Source: an uncultured Paraburkholderia sp. (GTDB taxonomy: Bacteria > Pseudomonadota > Gammaproteobacteria > Burkholderiales > Burkholderiaceae). From it: a DNA stretch of 64,000 nucleotides. The notes beneath the pieces are model-generated. The model searched no databases. It saw only the letters and a program-made list of their open reading frames with translations, and had not been told where the DNA came from. Positions within the stretch are counted from its first letter, which is position 1. The number at the start of each line of letters is the position of its first letter. Below, in pieces: positions 38,335-48,209 of the stretch. The stretch lies in assembly GCA_940746715.1 (NCBI GenBank), contig CALNWN010000006.1, positions 62,001-126,000 of the forward strand, written 5' to 3'. The position numbers and the translations under genes are program-made.

Positions 38335-39879
38335 CTACTTCTCTTTGACCTGTGCCTGCACGTCCACAGTCGGCCAGCCGCCGCCGAGTGCCTTGTACAG
38401 CAGCACCGTGTCGGACAAAATCAATTGATGATTGGCCAACAGCGACTGCTGGGCATCGAGCAGCGGGCGTTCGGTTTCGAATACCTCGAGTTGCGACACG
38501 ACACCGAGCCGCAGTTGCGACTGAATCTGATCGGCCACGATCTGCAAACAATCCACCTGTTGCTGCAATTCAACCCTCTGCGCCTTGTGCGCATTCAGAT
38601 TGACCAGCGCGTTTTCCACTTCCTCGAATGCGCCCATTACCGTCGCGCGGTACTGCTGCTCCGCGACCGTCGATTGCGCCTGCGTCACTTTCACGTGCGC
38701 ACGCACACCGGGGTCGAGCAGTGGAATATTGATGCTCGGCATGAAGCCGAAGGTGAACGACTTCAGCAAGTCGGTCAGCGCGAAGCTCGCGGTGCCGCCG
38801 TGCCCGGTCAAACTGATAGAAGGCAATTGCGCGAGCTTGGCCTGACCGACGAGGTCATACGCCTCGAGCACACGGAACTCCGCAGCCACGATGTCGGGGC
38901 GCCGCGCAAGCAGTTGGGCGGGCAAGCCGTCGGGCACGCCCGGCAGCTGGACGCGTTGCTGCAAATGACCTTTAGGCAGGCGGAATTCGCCCGCGGGTAC
39001 GCCTGTCAGCGTGCACAGCACGTTATTCGCGAGATCGCGCGAGCGCCCCAGTTCGAGCAACTGATTCGTCAGGCGATTGATTTCCGCCTGTTGCCGCAGA
39101 ACCTGCGTCTGCGGGATCAGGCCGCTGCGGCGCTGGCCTTCGTAGATGGAGAGAATCTGCCGGTTCGCGGTGAGGGTTTTTTGCTGCTGGTCGATCTGGT
39201 CGTCGAATTGAAGGATCTGAAAATAGGTGCTCGATACGTTCGACACCAGCTCCAGATAACCGGCACGCCAGTCGGCTTCACTGGCATGGAATTCGGCCTT
39301 CTGCGCCTGCACGCCTTTTTCGAATTTGCCCCAGATGTCGATGTCCCAGTTCACCTGGGTCGCCACGTTATATTGCTTTGAGAACGTCTGGCCAGTGGTT
39401 TTCTGGAAATCGGCGCCGCCGCCGAGATCCATCGTCGGCAGGGCGCCGGCTTTGGCCTCGCCGATTTGTGTGCGCGCCACGTCGATACGCGCGGCCAGCA
39501 CCTTGATGTCGAAGTTGCCGCCTATGGCCTTCGCAATCAGCGAGTCGAGCGTCGGATCGTTAAAGCCCTTCCACCACTCCGGCTCGATCGTGGCCGCCGC
39601 CGAGATGGGGGCGCCGTTCTGGCCGGTCCATGATGTTTTGGCCGGTGTGTCGGGCCGCTTGTAGTCCGGCATGCCGACATCGATACAGGCACACAGCGCG
39701 GCGGCGCATAGCGTTGCAGCGCACAGCCCGCGCAACGCTGCCGTTGTGGGGTGATTGAAGAAGCGCTGAACGATCTGTGAATCAGGCAACGCTGACACGA
39801 TTTTCTCCGGTGACGCCACTTCACTGCGCGACGCAAGTCGCACGCTTTCAGTAAAGCACCTCCCGCGCCGCTTCACCAT
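38335..39879 (-). CDS. NodT/TolC-family outer-membrane channel lipoprotein
   Basis: An intact 514-residue protein. After a 55-residue N-terminal stretch the lipobox-like ATLCAAALCACIDVG precedes the mature Cys; PDYKRPDTPAKTSWTG and EPEWWKGFNDPTLDSLIAKA are the standard beginning of NodT-type outer-membrane factors. Two long helical hairpin repeats (about residues 100-300 and 310-500) build the trimeric channel. A shorter start at a downstream Met may be the true one, since the signal begins late. In this cluster it is the outer-membrane exit of the ABC-HlyD exporter. Confidence 0.93.
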   Translation of the reverse strand: MVKRRGRCFTESVRLASRSEVASPEKIVSALPDSQIVQRFFNHPTTAALRGLCAATLCAAALCACIDVGMPDYKRPDTPAKTSWTGQNGAPISAAATIEPEWWKGFNDPTLDSLIAKAIGGNFDIKVLAARIDVARTQIGEAKAGALPTMDLGGGADFQKTTGQTFSKQYNVATQVNWDIDIWGKFEKGVQAQKAEFHASEADWRAGYLELVSNVSSTYFQILQFDDQIDQQQKTLTANRQILSIYEGQRRSGLIPQTQVLRQQAEINRLTNQLLELGRSRDLANNVLCTLTGVPAGEFRLPKGHLQQRVQLPGVPDGLPAQLLARRPDIVAAEFRVLEAYDLVGQAKLAQLPSISLTGHGGTASFALTDLLKSFTFGFMPSINIPLLDPGVRAHVKVTQAQSTVAEQQYRATVMGAFEEVENALVNLNAHKAQRVELQQQVDCLQIVADQIQSQLRLGVVSQLEVFETERPLLDAQQSLLANHQLILSDTVLLYKALGGGWPTVDVQAQVKEK

Positions 39880-40018
39880 CGAAGCAGTGCATGAACATGG
39901 ACCCGGGAGATGTGCGGTGAAGAGGTGTCGCGTGAAAAGAACGATTGGACGTGCGGACTTTTTGAGGATCGGCTGGCGGACGCGCGGGCCGGCTGGCCTT
40001 TGCGTCCGCCCGTGCCGC

Positions 40019-40302
40019 TTACGACACGTAGATGTTGTTGCTCGACGTCACATGCGGATCGATGGTGGTCGAGACGTCCGCAACGAAGGCGGCGTTGTTG
40101 CCGTTCGCGTTCTGGATGTTCATCGTCGTGCTGATGAGTTGCGTTGCATCCACCTTCTTGCTGTTGTTCGGCGCATAGACCGGGGCGAAGTTCAGATACG
40201 ACGACGACGGATACAGGTAGCCGGTGCAGCCGCGCACAGCGCTCATCGCCTTGCTGTCGAGTTGTTCGTGATGGACAGGTCTTTGATCATCAGCGTGTTC
40301 AT
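40019..40302 (-). CDS. Small leader-bearing protein 2, one frame break (94 aa when repaired)
   Basis: ATG 40302, preceded by CAGGAG, reads MNTLMIKDLSITN and then hits a stop; one extra base near 40262 joins it to LDSKAMSAVRGCTGYLYPSS and a polar Asn/Thr/Ser-rich end (SNNIYVS). The repaired leader DLSITNELDSKAMSAVRG aligns with DLSLNLALDRKAMAAIRG of protein 1, and both repaired proteins are 94 residues. A cysteine follows the Arg-Gly of the leader here. It has its own sigma-54 promoter and lies upstream of the TolC-like gene on the same strand, so it may head the exporter operon. Family unknown to me. Confidence 0.75.
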
Positions 40303-40344
40303 GGCAAATCTCCTGAAGGGAAGGTCACAGCGTTTCGGTTAGGT

Positions 40345-40368
40345 TCGAGCAACTTGTCTGCTCGAGCA
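40345..40368. promoter_or_regulatory. Dyad near transcription start of small protein 2
   Basis: TCGAGCA (40345-40351) and TGCTCGA (40359-40365) are perfect inverted repeats around a 7-base loop, and TGCTCGAGCA (40359-40368) is itself a palindrome. It overlaps the expected start site of the sigma-54 promoter, so it could be an operator or a stabilising 5' hairpin. Confidence 0.4.
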
Positions 40369-40375
40369 TCACTAA

Positions 40376-40391
40376 CGCATGGGCTGTGCCA
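40376..40391 (-). promoter_or_regulatory. Sigma-54 (-24/-12) promoter
   Basis: On the minus strand TGGCACAGCCCATGCG has a perfect -24 half and the invariant GC of the -12 half in exact spacing. Transcription would begin near 40364, about 62 bases before the ATG at 40302. It mirrors the promoter of protein 1 at 27989. Confidence 0.7.
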
Positions 40392-40394
40392 GTT

Positions 40395-40961
40395 TTATTT
40401 CCCGATCCTAAGAAATTTGCGAAGGTGCCTTGAATAAAGGCTTCTAGAGAAATGCGGCGCCGTTGATCGCGCTTGTGACGGCGCCCCGTCGTACGCCATA
40501 TGATGGATTGCAGCCAACAACAGGCGTGAAATGGTTGGCTCCGTGATCTTCTTCGAGTACACGGGCGGGTTGTGCGGGATGTGCATGTCGTCGCCCATCA
40601 GAAGCTGCAACGTATGCTTGCCCGGCGGCAACTGGATCGTGGTTTCAGTTTCGCCGGCGCCGAAGTGCAGGTGATTGCGGTCCGAGGGTATCTCCTTGTC
40701 CAGCGGCGGCAAGTCGGTGTCGATCAGCAGATGATGATGTCCCGTGTTCGGATACTTGACGCCCTTCGGCGCCACGCCCATATAACGCAATCCGAACCAC
40801 ACGCGAAACGGCTTGTTGGCGGGAACCACCTGGCCGTCGTTCGGATAGCCGATATAGGCATACGCGCCGTGAGGCGAAGGCGCCCCGGCCGCCGCGGCGA
40901 AATCCGCCGCGCCCCATGTGGCCGACACGACCAGCGCCGCCACTGCGATGAGCTTGTACAT
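40395..40961 (-). CDS. DUF4399 exported protein, copy 1
   Basis: Signal peptide MYKLIAVAALVVSATWGAAD, then a DUF4399 beta-sandwich: YPNDGQVVPANKPFRVWFGL, PNTGHHHLLIDTDLPPLDKE, IPSDRNHLHFGAGETETTIQ, LPPGKHTLQLLMGD. The His-rich segments (GHHHLLID, RNHLHFG) could bind a metal. The last 50 residues after SKKIT differ from copy 2 and look like run-on sequence, so a frame break near 40545 is possible; copy 2 ends SKKITITVQKD. It lies 48 bases from copy 2 on the same strand. DUF4399 function is not established. Confidence 0.75.
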   Translation of the reverse strand: MYKLIAVAALVVSATWGAADFAAAAGAPSPHGAYAYIGYPNDGQVVPANKPFRVWFGLRYMGVAPKGVKYPNTGHHHLLIDTDLPPLDKEIPSDRNHLHFGAGETETTIQLPPGKHTLQLLMGDDMHIPHNPPVYSKKITEPTISRLLLAAIHHMAYDGAPSQARSTAPHFSRSLYSRHLRKFLRIGK

Positions 40962-41008
40962 GAAGGTCTCTCCGTCCTGAGCAGGCCGCAATGAACGCGC
41001 AGAACGCG

Positions 41009-41516
41009 CTAGTCTTTCTGCACGGTGATGGTGATCTTTTTCGAGTACACGGGCGGCGTATGCGGCACGTGATTGTGGTCACCCAGAATCAGTTGCAGCG
41101 TGTGCTTGCCTGGCGGCAGCTCGATACGCGCATCCGTCTCGCCTGCGCCGAAATGCAGGTGATTGCGGTCCGACGGAATTTCCTGGTCGAGCGCCGGCAA
41201 ATCTGTATCGATCAGAAGATGATGATGCCCGGTGTTGGGGAACACGATGCCTTTCGGGCACACCCATGTTGCGCAAACCCATCCGCACCCACAGCTTGCC
41301 GCCGTGAATCACGGCACCGTCGGGTGGCCAGATGATGTACTCCTCCGCGCCCGGCGGCGATGCAGTCGATTCCGCGAAAGCCGCGAGCGGCAGCGCGGCG
41401 CTGGCAATGGCGACGGCGACGGCGAGCACCGTCCGCGAAACTGCACGCGTGGCGCACAGCCGCATCATGGCTTTCGAACTCGGGTTGGGAACAGCGGGGA
41501 CGTTGGTTCTTCGCAT
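41009..41516 (-). CDS. DUF4399 exported protein, copy 2, one frame break
   Basis: The signal peptide is best read from MRLCATRAVSRTVLAVAVAI; a good GGGAGAG site favours the ATG at 41516, 17 residues earlier. The mature domain parallels copy 1: WPPDGAVIHGGKLWVRMGLR, PNTGHHHLLIDTDLPALDQE, PSDRNHLHFGAGETDARIEL, then SKKITITVQKD. The frame breaks near 41262 (NMGV / PKGIVF). The two tandem copies probably arose by duplication. They lie between the exporter operon and the caspase-like gene; a role in that system is inferred only from position. Confidence 0.8.
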
Positions 41517-41865
41517 GGCGCACTCTCCCGAAGAGCGGTCGTGACCACCTCGACTGCGCAAAGGCAGCGGGGGCGATGGTGCTGCGGTCGCGGGCGCGCG
41601 CGTGATGCGGCCGCCGCGTAGTTAAAACGACCGTGCCGCGTTGCTTGGTGAATTAGCTTAGGACGTAACTTGCCAAAAAGATACGCCATGCTCGTTAACC
41701 GTATAGCGCACTCGGTAAAAGTGTTGGTTGTGGCCCGCCACGCGCGTGCTATGGTTGTTGATACGCTGCAACGCGGCTGGTGAAAAGCGTGTGGATCCAA
41801 CCCATAGCGGCGATGACGCGGTGCTCGAATGCCTATGTTCTGTCCGGAACAAACAGGATGCGAAG
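41517..41865. other. Divergent intergenic region, 349 bases
   Basis: This lies between the leftward DUF4399 genes and the rightward caspase-like gene and should hold both promoters. I see no reliable promoter motif and no good sigma-54 site. No gene seen. Confidence 0.4.
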
Positions 41866-43895
41866 ATGTGGCGAATATTCCTGCTGATGTGGATGGCCGG
41901 GGCCGTTCTGTTGGATTGCGGCAGTGCTTTTGCCGCAGCACCGCGTGAGAGCACAAGCGCGGCGAATGGGGCGGCGGCGGAGCCGGCGCTTTTAACGCTC
42001 TCACCCTTTGCCCTGCGGCATGCTGGCGCCTCGCCCATCGCGCTTGTCATCGGCAATGGCGCCTATGGTCTGCATTCCGCGAACGGTGCAGGTTCGGCGG
42101 ACGGTATCGAGCGCAACGCACCGCGTGACGCAAAGGCCATGGGCGACCGCTTGCGTGCGCGCGGCTACGACGTCGACGTGCTTGTGAATGCAACACCGCT
42201 GCAAATGCGGCGTGCGCTTGCCCAATTCGGCGAGCGTCTGCGTGCCGGCGATGTCGGTTTGTTTTATTTCGCCGGGCATGGCATGCGCATCGGCACGCAA
42301 ACCTTGCTGATTCCCGCCGGTCTCGACATCCGCTCGCCCGCCTCGCTGTTCCGCGAGGGCATCGATCTGAGCGACGTCTTCGAGGCCATGCACGCGTCGC
42401 GCAGCGGCGCGCTGAATATCGTGATTGTCGACGCGTGTCTCGACAATCCATTCACCGGCGAAGTCGCGGGCGCGTCCGCGCTTCCACCCAACACGCTCGT
42501 TGCTTATGCGACCGCGCCGGGCGGCTTCGCAGCGGACGGCAGGCGTCATGGCATCTACACGCATGCGTTGCTGCGCGCCCTCGACGAGACACCCACGCAG
42601 CCTCTCGAGACCGTGCTGGCAAGCGTTGCCGCAGAAGTCGAACAAGCAACCGGCGGCGAACAGAGACCGTGGATCGCGTCATCGTTGCCCGGTCATGGGG
42701 GGCCACGCATGCTGCCGGCAGCGCGGCCGCCGGGACCATCCCCAATGACGACACTGTCGTCGCATTGCACAGCCGAGGCATTTTGCCGAAGGACAGCAGC
42801 GAGCAATACGAAATCACCTTCTGGAATTCGATCAAGGACAGCAACTACCCCGCAGATTACGAAGCGTATCTGAAGGCCTATCCGAATGGGCGCTTCGCCA
42901 CGCTCGCGCATGCGCGAATCGATCGGCTGCGGGCGGCGGCATCGAACGCCCCCGCAGCGACGGCGCCGACGCAGCACGCGGCGCCCTCGGTTCAACCTCC
43001 GCAGCAGAGCGCGCGGCCCGCGACACCCGCAGTGCATGCCGCGCCTGCCGCGCCCGCTGCCTCCGCGACGCAAGATCGCCGGCGCACCGTCACGACGCCG
43101 CCCGCCGCGAGCACGGCTGCGCCTGCCGCGCCGCCGGTGTCAGCGGCGGCGCAGAAACCCGCCGCGCATGCGCCGTCAGCCGGAGAAAGCCGCGACTGCG
43201 CGACGTGTCCTGTCATGATCGCGCTGCCCGCAGGGTCGTTTTCGATGGGCAGCAACAGCGACGACCCGTCGGAGAAGCCCGTCCATCACGTGACGATCGG
43301 CGCGCCGTTCGCTATCGGCAAATACGAAGTGACCGTCGAGCAATGGAATGCATGCGTCGCTGCGAATGCATGCCCGAAGCTCACCCCCGAAACGAATGGG
43401 AACAAGGCCGCTACCGCGCGTGATCTCAGTTGGGACGACGCGCAGCAGTACGTCAAATGGCTCACCAAAACCACGGGAAAACCGTACCGTCTGCCTACCG
43501 AAGCCGAATGGGAATACGCGGTGCGCGGCGGCACGGCCACCGCCTATTGGTGGGGCGACCAGATGCGCAAGGGCAACGCCAACTGCAAGGACTGCGGGGA
43601 GCCGTGGCACAAGGAGGGTCCCGAAACCGTGGGTTCTTTTGCACCGAATCCGTACGGCCTCTACGACATGAACGGCAGCGTCTGGGAATGGACCGCCGAT
43701 TGCTGGCACAACTCCTACCAGTCCGCGCCCGCCGACGGCCGCGCATGGGACAGCCCCGGCTGCGACATGCGCGTGATTCGCGGCGGCTCGTGGCGTGAAG
43801 GCGGCGGCTACATGCTGAGCGCGACGCGCTTCAAATACAGCGCGGGCGTGCGCCAGTCGCAAGACGGTTTCCGTGTCGTGAAAGACCTGAAGTGA
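41866..43895 (+). CDS. Exported caspase-like/formylglycine-generating-enzyme-like fusion, one frame break
   Basis: Signal peptide [20 protein letters not shown] then a caspase-fold (peptidase C14) domain: [19 protein letters not shown], the catalytic His in [20 protein letters not shown] and Cys in [15 protein letters not shown]. After a frame break near 42715 comes a linker with [20 protein letters not shown] and a long Pro/Ala-rich stretch, then an FGE/SUMF1-like domain: [57 protein letters not shown]. Joined, about 676 residues. FGE-like folds often bind sugars or ligands rather than oxidise cysteine. Located in the periplasm, it could process exported proteins; that is inference. Confidence 0.88.
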
Positions 43896-43916
43896 TCTGC
43901 TGAACGAAGCTCGACA

Positions 43917-43943
43917 ACGCGCCGAGCGCACATCACGGCGCGT
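43917..43943. terminator. Hairpin between convergent caspase-like and kinase genes
   Basis: ACGCGCCG and CGGCGCGT form a perfect 8-base-pair stem around an 11-base loop, overlapping the kinase stop codon. It could end either transcript; no U-tract. Confidence 0.4.
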
Positions 43944-46106
43944 GAGGCTTCGTGGTTATCGGCGCAAAATCCGCCAGGATTCTGTCGCGGCCGTATTTCG
44001 CGGCTATTTGCGCGAGTCGCGTGTCGAGTGCACGCAGATAATCGGCGCGCGGTTCCGCTTCGGGACGCGGCTTGTCGAATAGCGGCGCGGGCGTGATCAG
44101 CAGCACGACCATCTCGGAGCCGAACGGTCTGGCAATGACCCAGTCGCCCGCGCTGCCGACCGTCGCCGAGTAGTGCGGCGGTGCCTGGTTGTCCTTCGCG
44201 CGCGGGCTCGGCACCATATGAACGACATTGCCGTCGAGCTGGTAATAGTCGAGGTTCACATACGAGTCGTAGCCGGGCGTGCTGACATCGACAACCAGTG
44301 GATCGCCCTCGCTCAACTGGCCGCTCGGCGGACGCACCTGCAAGCCCGCGACGTGTCCGGCTTGCCAGTTCTGCGTCCAGTACGGCGCAAGCGCCTTCAC
44401 GGTGTCGCATTTGTCGTCGGCAAGCGGCTCGACGTCGAGCTTCAGCGTGTCCACGCCAGGCAGCGCCGTCAAACCATCCTTCAGCCGGGCGACGCCATAG
44501 CGTTGCGACAGGTAGCCGCGAACGCTCAACGTGTGATCCTGCGTCGCGGCCGATAGCGCCGAGCACGGCACCTGAGCGAGCACCGGCGTGACCGCTGCCA
44601 GTTGTCAGCGCGGGCTTCGGCGCAGGAGGAGGCGGCGCGACGAATGCCGCGGAGGCATTTGCCGCCGATGCGTTTGCCGAAGGCAGATTCGCGCTCGCGG
44701 CGTCCGCTGTCCCGCTCGTCGCCGCAGCCACTGTTCCACTCGCCTGCGCCGGCAATGAAGCGACCTCGCCGCCCGCCCCCTGCGATGCGCCCGCGGCCAT
44801 CTGCGCTTCGCTGTGACGGCTCGGCCCCGAACGCCACGCAAACACCGCCACAGCCGCCGCGCAAATCACCGCTGCGCCCGCGAGCCCTGCCTTCGCCAAC
44901 GTCCCTGACTTCTCCGCGCGAGCCTCATTGTCGAACTCGGCGGTGAAGCGTGTCACGCTCGGCATGCGCGTGGCCCGGTCGAAGGAAAGCGCGGCGCGCA
45001 ACGCGCGCCACTGCCTTGCATCGAGATTGGGCGGACGCTGCGGCTTGAACTCGGCGTTGCGCGCCTGAGTGGCCGACAGCCGATCAAACGGGTGATGTCC
45101 GGTGAGCAATTCATACGTGATGCAGCCAAGCGCATAGATATCGTCGCGCGGGTCGGGCTCGCGGTGCTCGATCATCTCCGGGCTCGCGTAGGCGGGCGTC
45201 AAGGCGCCGAGGCTGCCTAGGTCGAACACCGTCGCCGCTCTCTTCTTCCGGCCGCTGAAACACGCGAGCGATGCCGAAGTCGATCACCTTGACCTCGGCA
45301 TTCGTCGTGAGAAAGACATTGGCGGGTTTGAAGTCGCAATGCACGAAGCCGCGTTCGTGCGCGTACGCGGGCGCGCTGCACATGCCGCGCACGATGGGCA
45401 GCGCGGCACGAACCGGCATGCCCTGATAGCCCGGTGTGCGCAACAACTGGCTGAGGGGCTTGCCGGACAGGTATTCCATCGTCAGATAGACGATAGGACC
45501 GTCGCGATCGAAGTCGTACACCGTGATGATGTTGCGATGCGCGAGCACCTGCGCCTTGCGCGCCTCGCGCTGCAACGCCACGAGCGAATTCGGATTGCCG
45601 CGGAACTGGACGTTCAGGACCTTGATCGCAAGATACGGTTTTCTGTCCGACGCCTCGAGCTTGCGCAGATCCAGCGCCTTGTACACCGTTCCCATTCCGC
45701 CGACACCGAGGCACTCTTCGAGAACGAAGCGGTTATTCAGCGTATCGCCGATGCCCTTGATCTGATCGTGTCCCGCCGCGTGGAGTCCGTTAGCTGTGCT
45801 TGCCGACGCGCCAGTACGCGCCGCACCGGCCGGGACCACCGAGGGAATCTCCACTGTGGTCTGTATGCCTGTCTCGTCGCCGCCGGCCGCGACATTCGAC
45901 ACGCGCAGCAACTCGATGCGCCGGCGCACTTCGATATACAGGTCCTCGGGCAGTGGCGCTTTGCGATGCGCGGTGCCGAGCATCTCCAACAGCTGCGTGG
46001 GGCCGAGGCCTTCGGTCACCAGCGTGCTGTCGAGTTGAGCGACGAACTCCTCGCGAGACAGCTCGCCGTTCTGGAAGTCGTGAATTACACACGCAAGGCT
46101 TGCCAT
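43933..46106 (-). CDS. Ser/Thr protein kinase with membrane helix and DUF4384-like C-terminus, two frame breaks
   Basis: Starts MASLACVIHDFQNGELSREE. After a 130-residue N-terminal helical region the kinase domain shows the glycine loop LGVGGMGTVYKAL, Lys in YLAIKVLNV, catalytic loop FVHCDFKPANVFLT, DFG in VKVIDFGIARV, then (after a break near 45230) SPEMIEHREPDPRDDIYALG. HCD in place of HRD is a common bacterial variant. A membrane helix (AGLAGAAVICAAAVAVFAW) and Ala/Pro linker follow, then after a break near 44600 a domain with VNLDYYQLDGNVVHMVPSP and GSEMVVLLITPAPLF, resembling DUF4384. Joined, about 724 residues. It is the likely writer of phosphothreonine marks read by the double-FHA protein and erased by the PP2C enzyme. 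Confidence 0.9.
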
Positions 46107-46191
46107 GTTGTGCGAAATGCCGCCGCTGCCGTCCACCCCGATCGCATGCGAACAGGGGCTCTCCGGCCGATAGGAAAGCTGTCGTAACCAG

Positions 46192-47674
46192 TTACATGTG
46201 CCGCTTCGATACTAGCTCCCGCCCTGTGCTTTCGCAAACCAGGATTGCCCCGCGCGCGGCGCGAGTCACGCTGGTTGCGCTTGTCGCGCGCGATCCAACA
46301 GAATGCGGTGTGCTCGTGCCGCCGCCGCCCAGAATCAGGTGGATCGTGCCCTGGCTTGTGTCGAAGGTGGACGCGCCTGCCGAGATCGCCGACATCACCG
46401 GCTTCGGCTGCAAGGTATCGACCGGGTGGCCCGTCGCGATATCGGTGCCCTTGTGGTGATTGCAGTCGCGCACGGGGTAGCTGCGCTCGTAGTCGTGATC
46501 GTGGCCGCACAGCACGAGGTCCACGCCGTAGCGGTCGAAAAGCGGCAGCCACGCCTCGCGAATGCCCTTGTCGGAACCCGTTCCCCGTCTTCGAGGAGCT
46601 CAGTGCGTCCTGATGCATCTGCACGACGATCCAGTCGATGTCGTCGTCTTCGGCCGCGTGGCGCAAGGTCTTTTCGAGCCAGCGCGTCTGCTCGCCGCCG
46701 CTGTAGCCGCGCACATAAAAGGACGTACCCGGCTGGATCGGCGGATTGCCGGTGCTCGCGGCGGGCACCAGCGGATTCGGTCCGGCCACGAAGGCGGCGG
46801 CGTCCTGATAGACGACGTCGTCGGCATCGAGCGAAATGAACCGCACCGAACTCACGCGGAAGCTATACCAGCGGCCCTGAAAACGCGTGTGATTATCCGG
46901 CAGCGTATAGCGCGCGAGATACGACGCGAAGCCTTGCTCGCCGTTATGGAATTCGATTTCGTGGTTGCCGGGGCACGGCATCCATGGACGATTCGCCGCC
47001 GACGTCTGACAGTTGTTGCCGAAATCGCGCCACACGTCGGGCTGGTGCGTGGGGTTCAGATTCGCATAGCACAGGTCGCCGTTGAGCAGATGGAACAGCG
47101 GCTGAAAGCGCTCGACCGCCTGCACGGCGAAGCGGCTTTGCGGCGACGACAACACCCAGCCGGTGTTCGGTGTGGCGAGGTCCCCATAACTCGTGAAGCG
47201 AAACGGCGCGCGGCCGCGCGGCGCTGTGCGGAAGCTGCCGCTGAAGGGCTGCGCCGCGTTGCTGTCGTTCTCGGCCGTGACTTCGTATTCGTAGCGGGTG
47301 TCGGGCTTGAGATCGCGCAAACGCGCGTGATAGTTGAACACGACCTCGCCGTTCAGGCCGTCGGTGTAGGTGGTTTGCACGCCATGCAAGACGTGCTTCG
47401 CGTCGCCTGTGCGGCCAATGCGCAGGTGCGGCTTCACGGCGGCCCCGAGCGAAGCCCACGACACCGTCACTTCACTCGATGGATCGTTGCCCCAGGTCAG
47501 GTGGACCCGTTCGGGCGTGCCGTCCGGCGTGCTGCTCGCGGCGCGCGCCGTCGACAGCGCATTGGCGGCGGTAGCCAGACCGGATGCGCCGGCAAACTTC
47601 AGAAACCCGCGACGCGAAACGATGGAAGCGCCCTGATCGGCTGGCGAGGCCTTAGCGTTTTTTGTATTCGACAT
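46192..47674 (-). CDS. Purple acid phosphatase-like metallophosphoesterase, Tat-exported, one frame break
   Basis: [20 protein letters not shown] then the twin-arginine signal [21 protein letters not shown] fibronectin-like N-domain ([20 protein letters not shown]) precedes the metallophosphatase core: [47 protein letters not shown] and, after a frame break near 46580, [16 protein letters not shown]. These supply the di-metal ligands. It should release phosphate from organic esters outside the cytoplasm. Total about 494 residues. It begins a leftward run downstream of the hypothetical gene at 47790 and lies next to the kinase gene on the same strand. Confidence 0.88.
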
Positions 47675-47789
47675 GTCTGTGTTTGTGGGTAGGAAGGACT
47701 GGCGGCTTTTGACCCGTGATCCTAGTCGCGAAACGGTGACAGTTGAATGAAAAGGCTCATCGCCAATACGCTCCCACTGATGGCCGGTA

Positions 47790-48209
47790 CTAACGCGTTG
47801 GCGGCTGCGGGCTGTTGGCGGGATTCGTGTCGAACTTCGAAACGCTTTCAATGCCGTGTTCGCCGACGAGCTTCAATAGTTCGTTCTCCATGGCATCGGC
47901 CACCTGCTTGTCATAGATCTGTTCGCCCTTCACATAGACCGTGAACGATCGCAGATACTTGGCTTTCTTGGCGGGATTTGCGATCATGTCGCGCGTCCAC
48001 TGATAAAGCGGGTACTTGTCGATGCCGAGTCGCTCGGCTTCGCTCACGTAGTCCGCAAAAGCGTCGTACTGGCATTTCACAGTCGCATCATGCCGATGCA
48101 AGACTTGCTCAAGCTTTACGTGCGCGTCGCCCGAAGAATCGGCGCGCAGCGCGTTCGCAAGTTCCTCCGACACGGTGAGCCGGAGTTGAAATTTCAGTGT
48201 CGAGTCCAC
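47790..48209 (-). CDS. Hypothetical protein (about 139 aa)
   Basis: Read from GTG 48209, which has GAGG at good spacing: VDSTLKFQLRLTVSEELANA, then YDAFADYVSEAERLGIDKYP and a charged, helical C-terminal part (AMENELLKLVGEHGIESVSK). A TTG start six codons earlier is also possible. No signal peptide or membrane segment. I do not recognise the family. It is on the same strand as the phosphatase gene 115 bases downstream. Confidence 0.6.
   Translation of the reverse strand: MDSTLKFQLRLTVSEELANALRADSSGDAHVKLEQVLHRHDATVKCQYDAFADYVSEAERLGIDKYPLYQWTRDMIANPAKKAKYLRSFTVYVKGEQIYDKQVADAMENELLKLVGEHGIESVSKFDTNPANSPQPPTR

Noticed and set aside
28067-40302. Known bacteriocin or NHLP-type RiPP cluster
   Set aside because: No modifying enzymes such as YcaO, LanM or radical SAM proteins are present and the precursor is not nitrile-hydratase- or Nif11-like, so no RiPP class is assigned.
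41740-41770. Sigma-54 promoter before the caspase-like gene
   Set aside because: TGGCCC with a GC 11 bases on exists but the -12 half (CGCG) is poor, so it is not called.
46562-47692. 376-residue open frame opposite the purple acid phosphatase
   Set aside because: Antisense to a gene with clear metal-binding motifs; Arg/Ala-rich without any motif.
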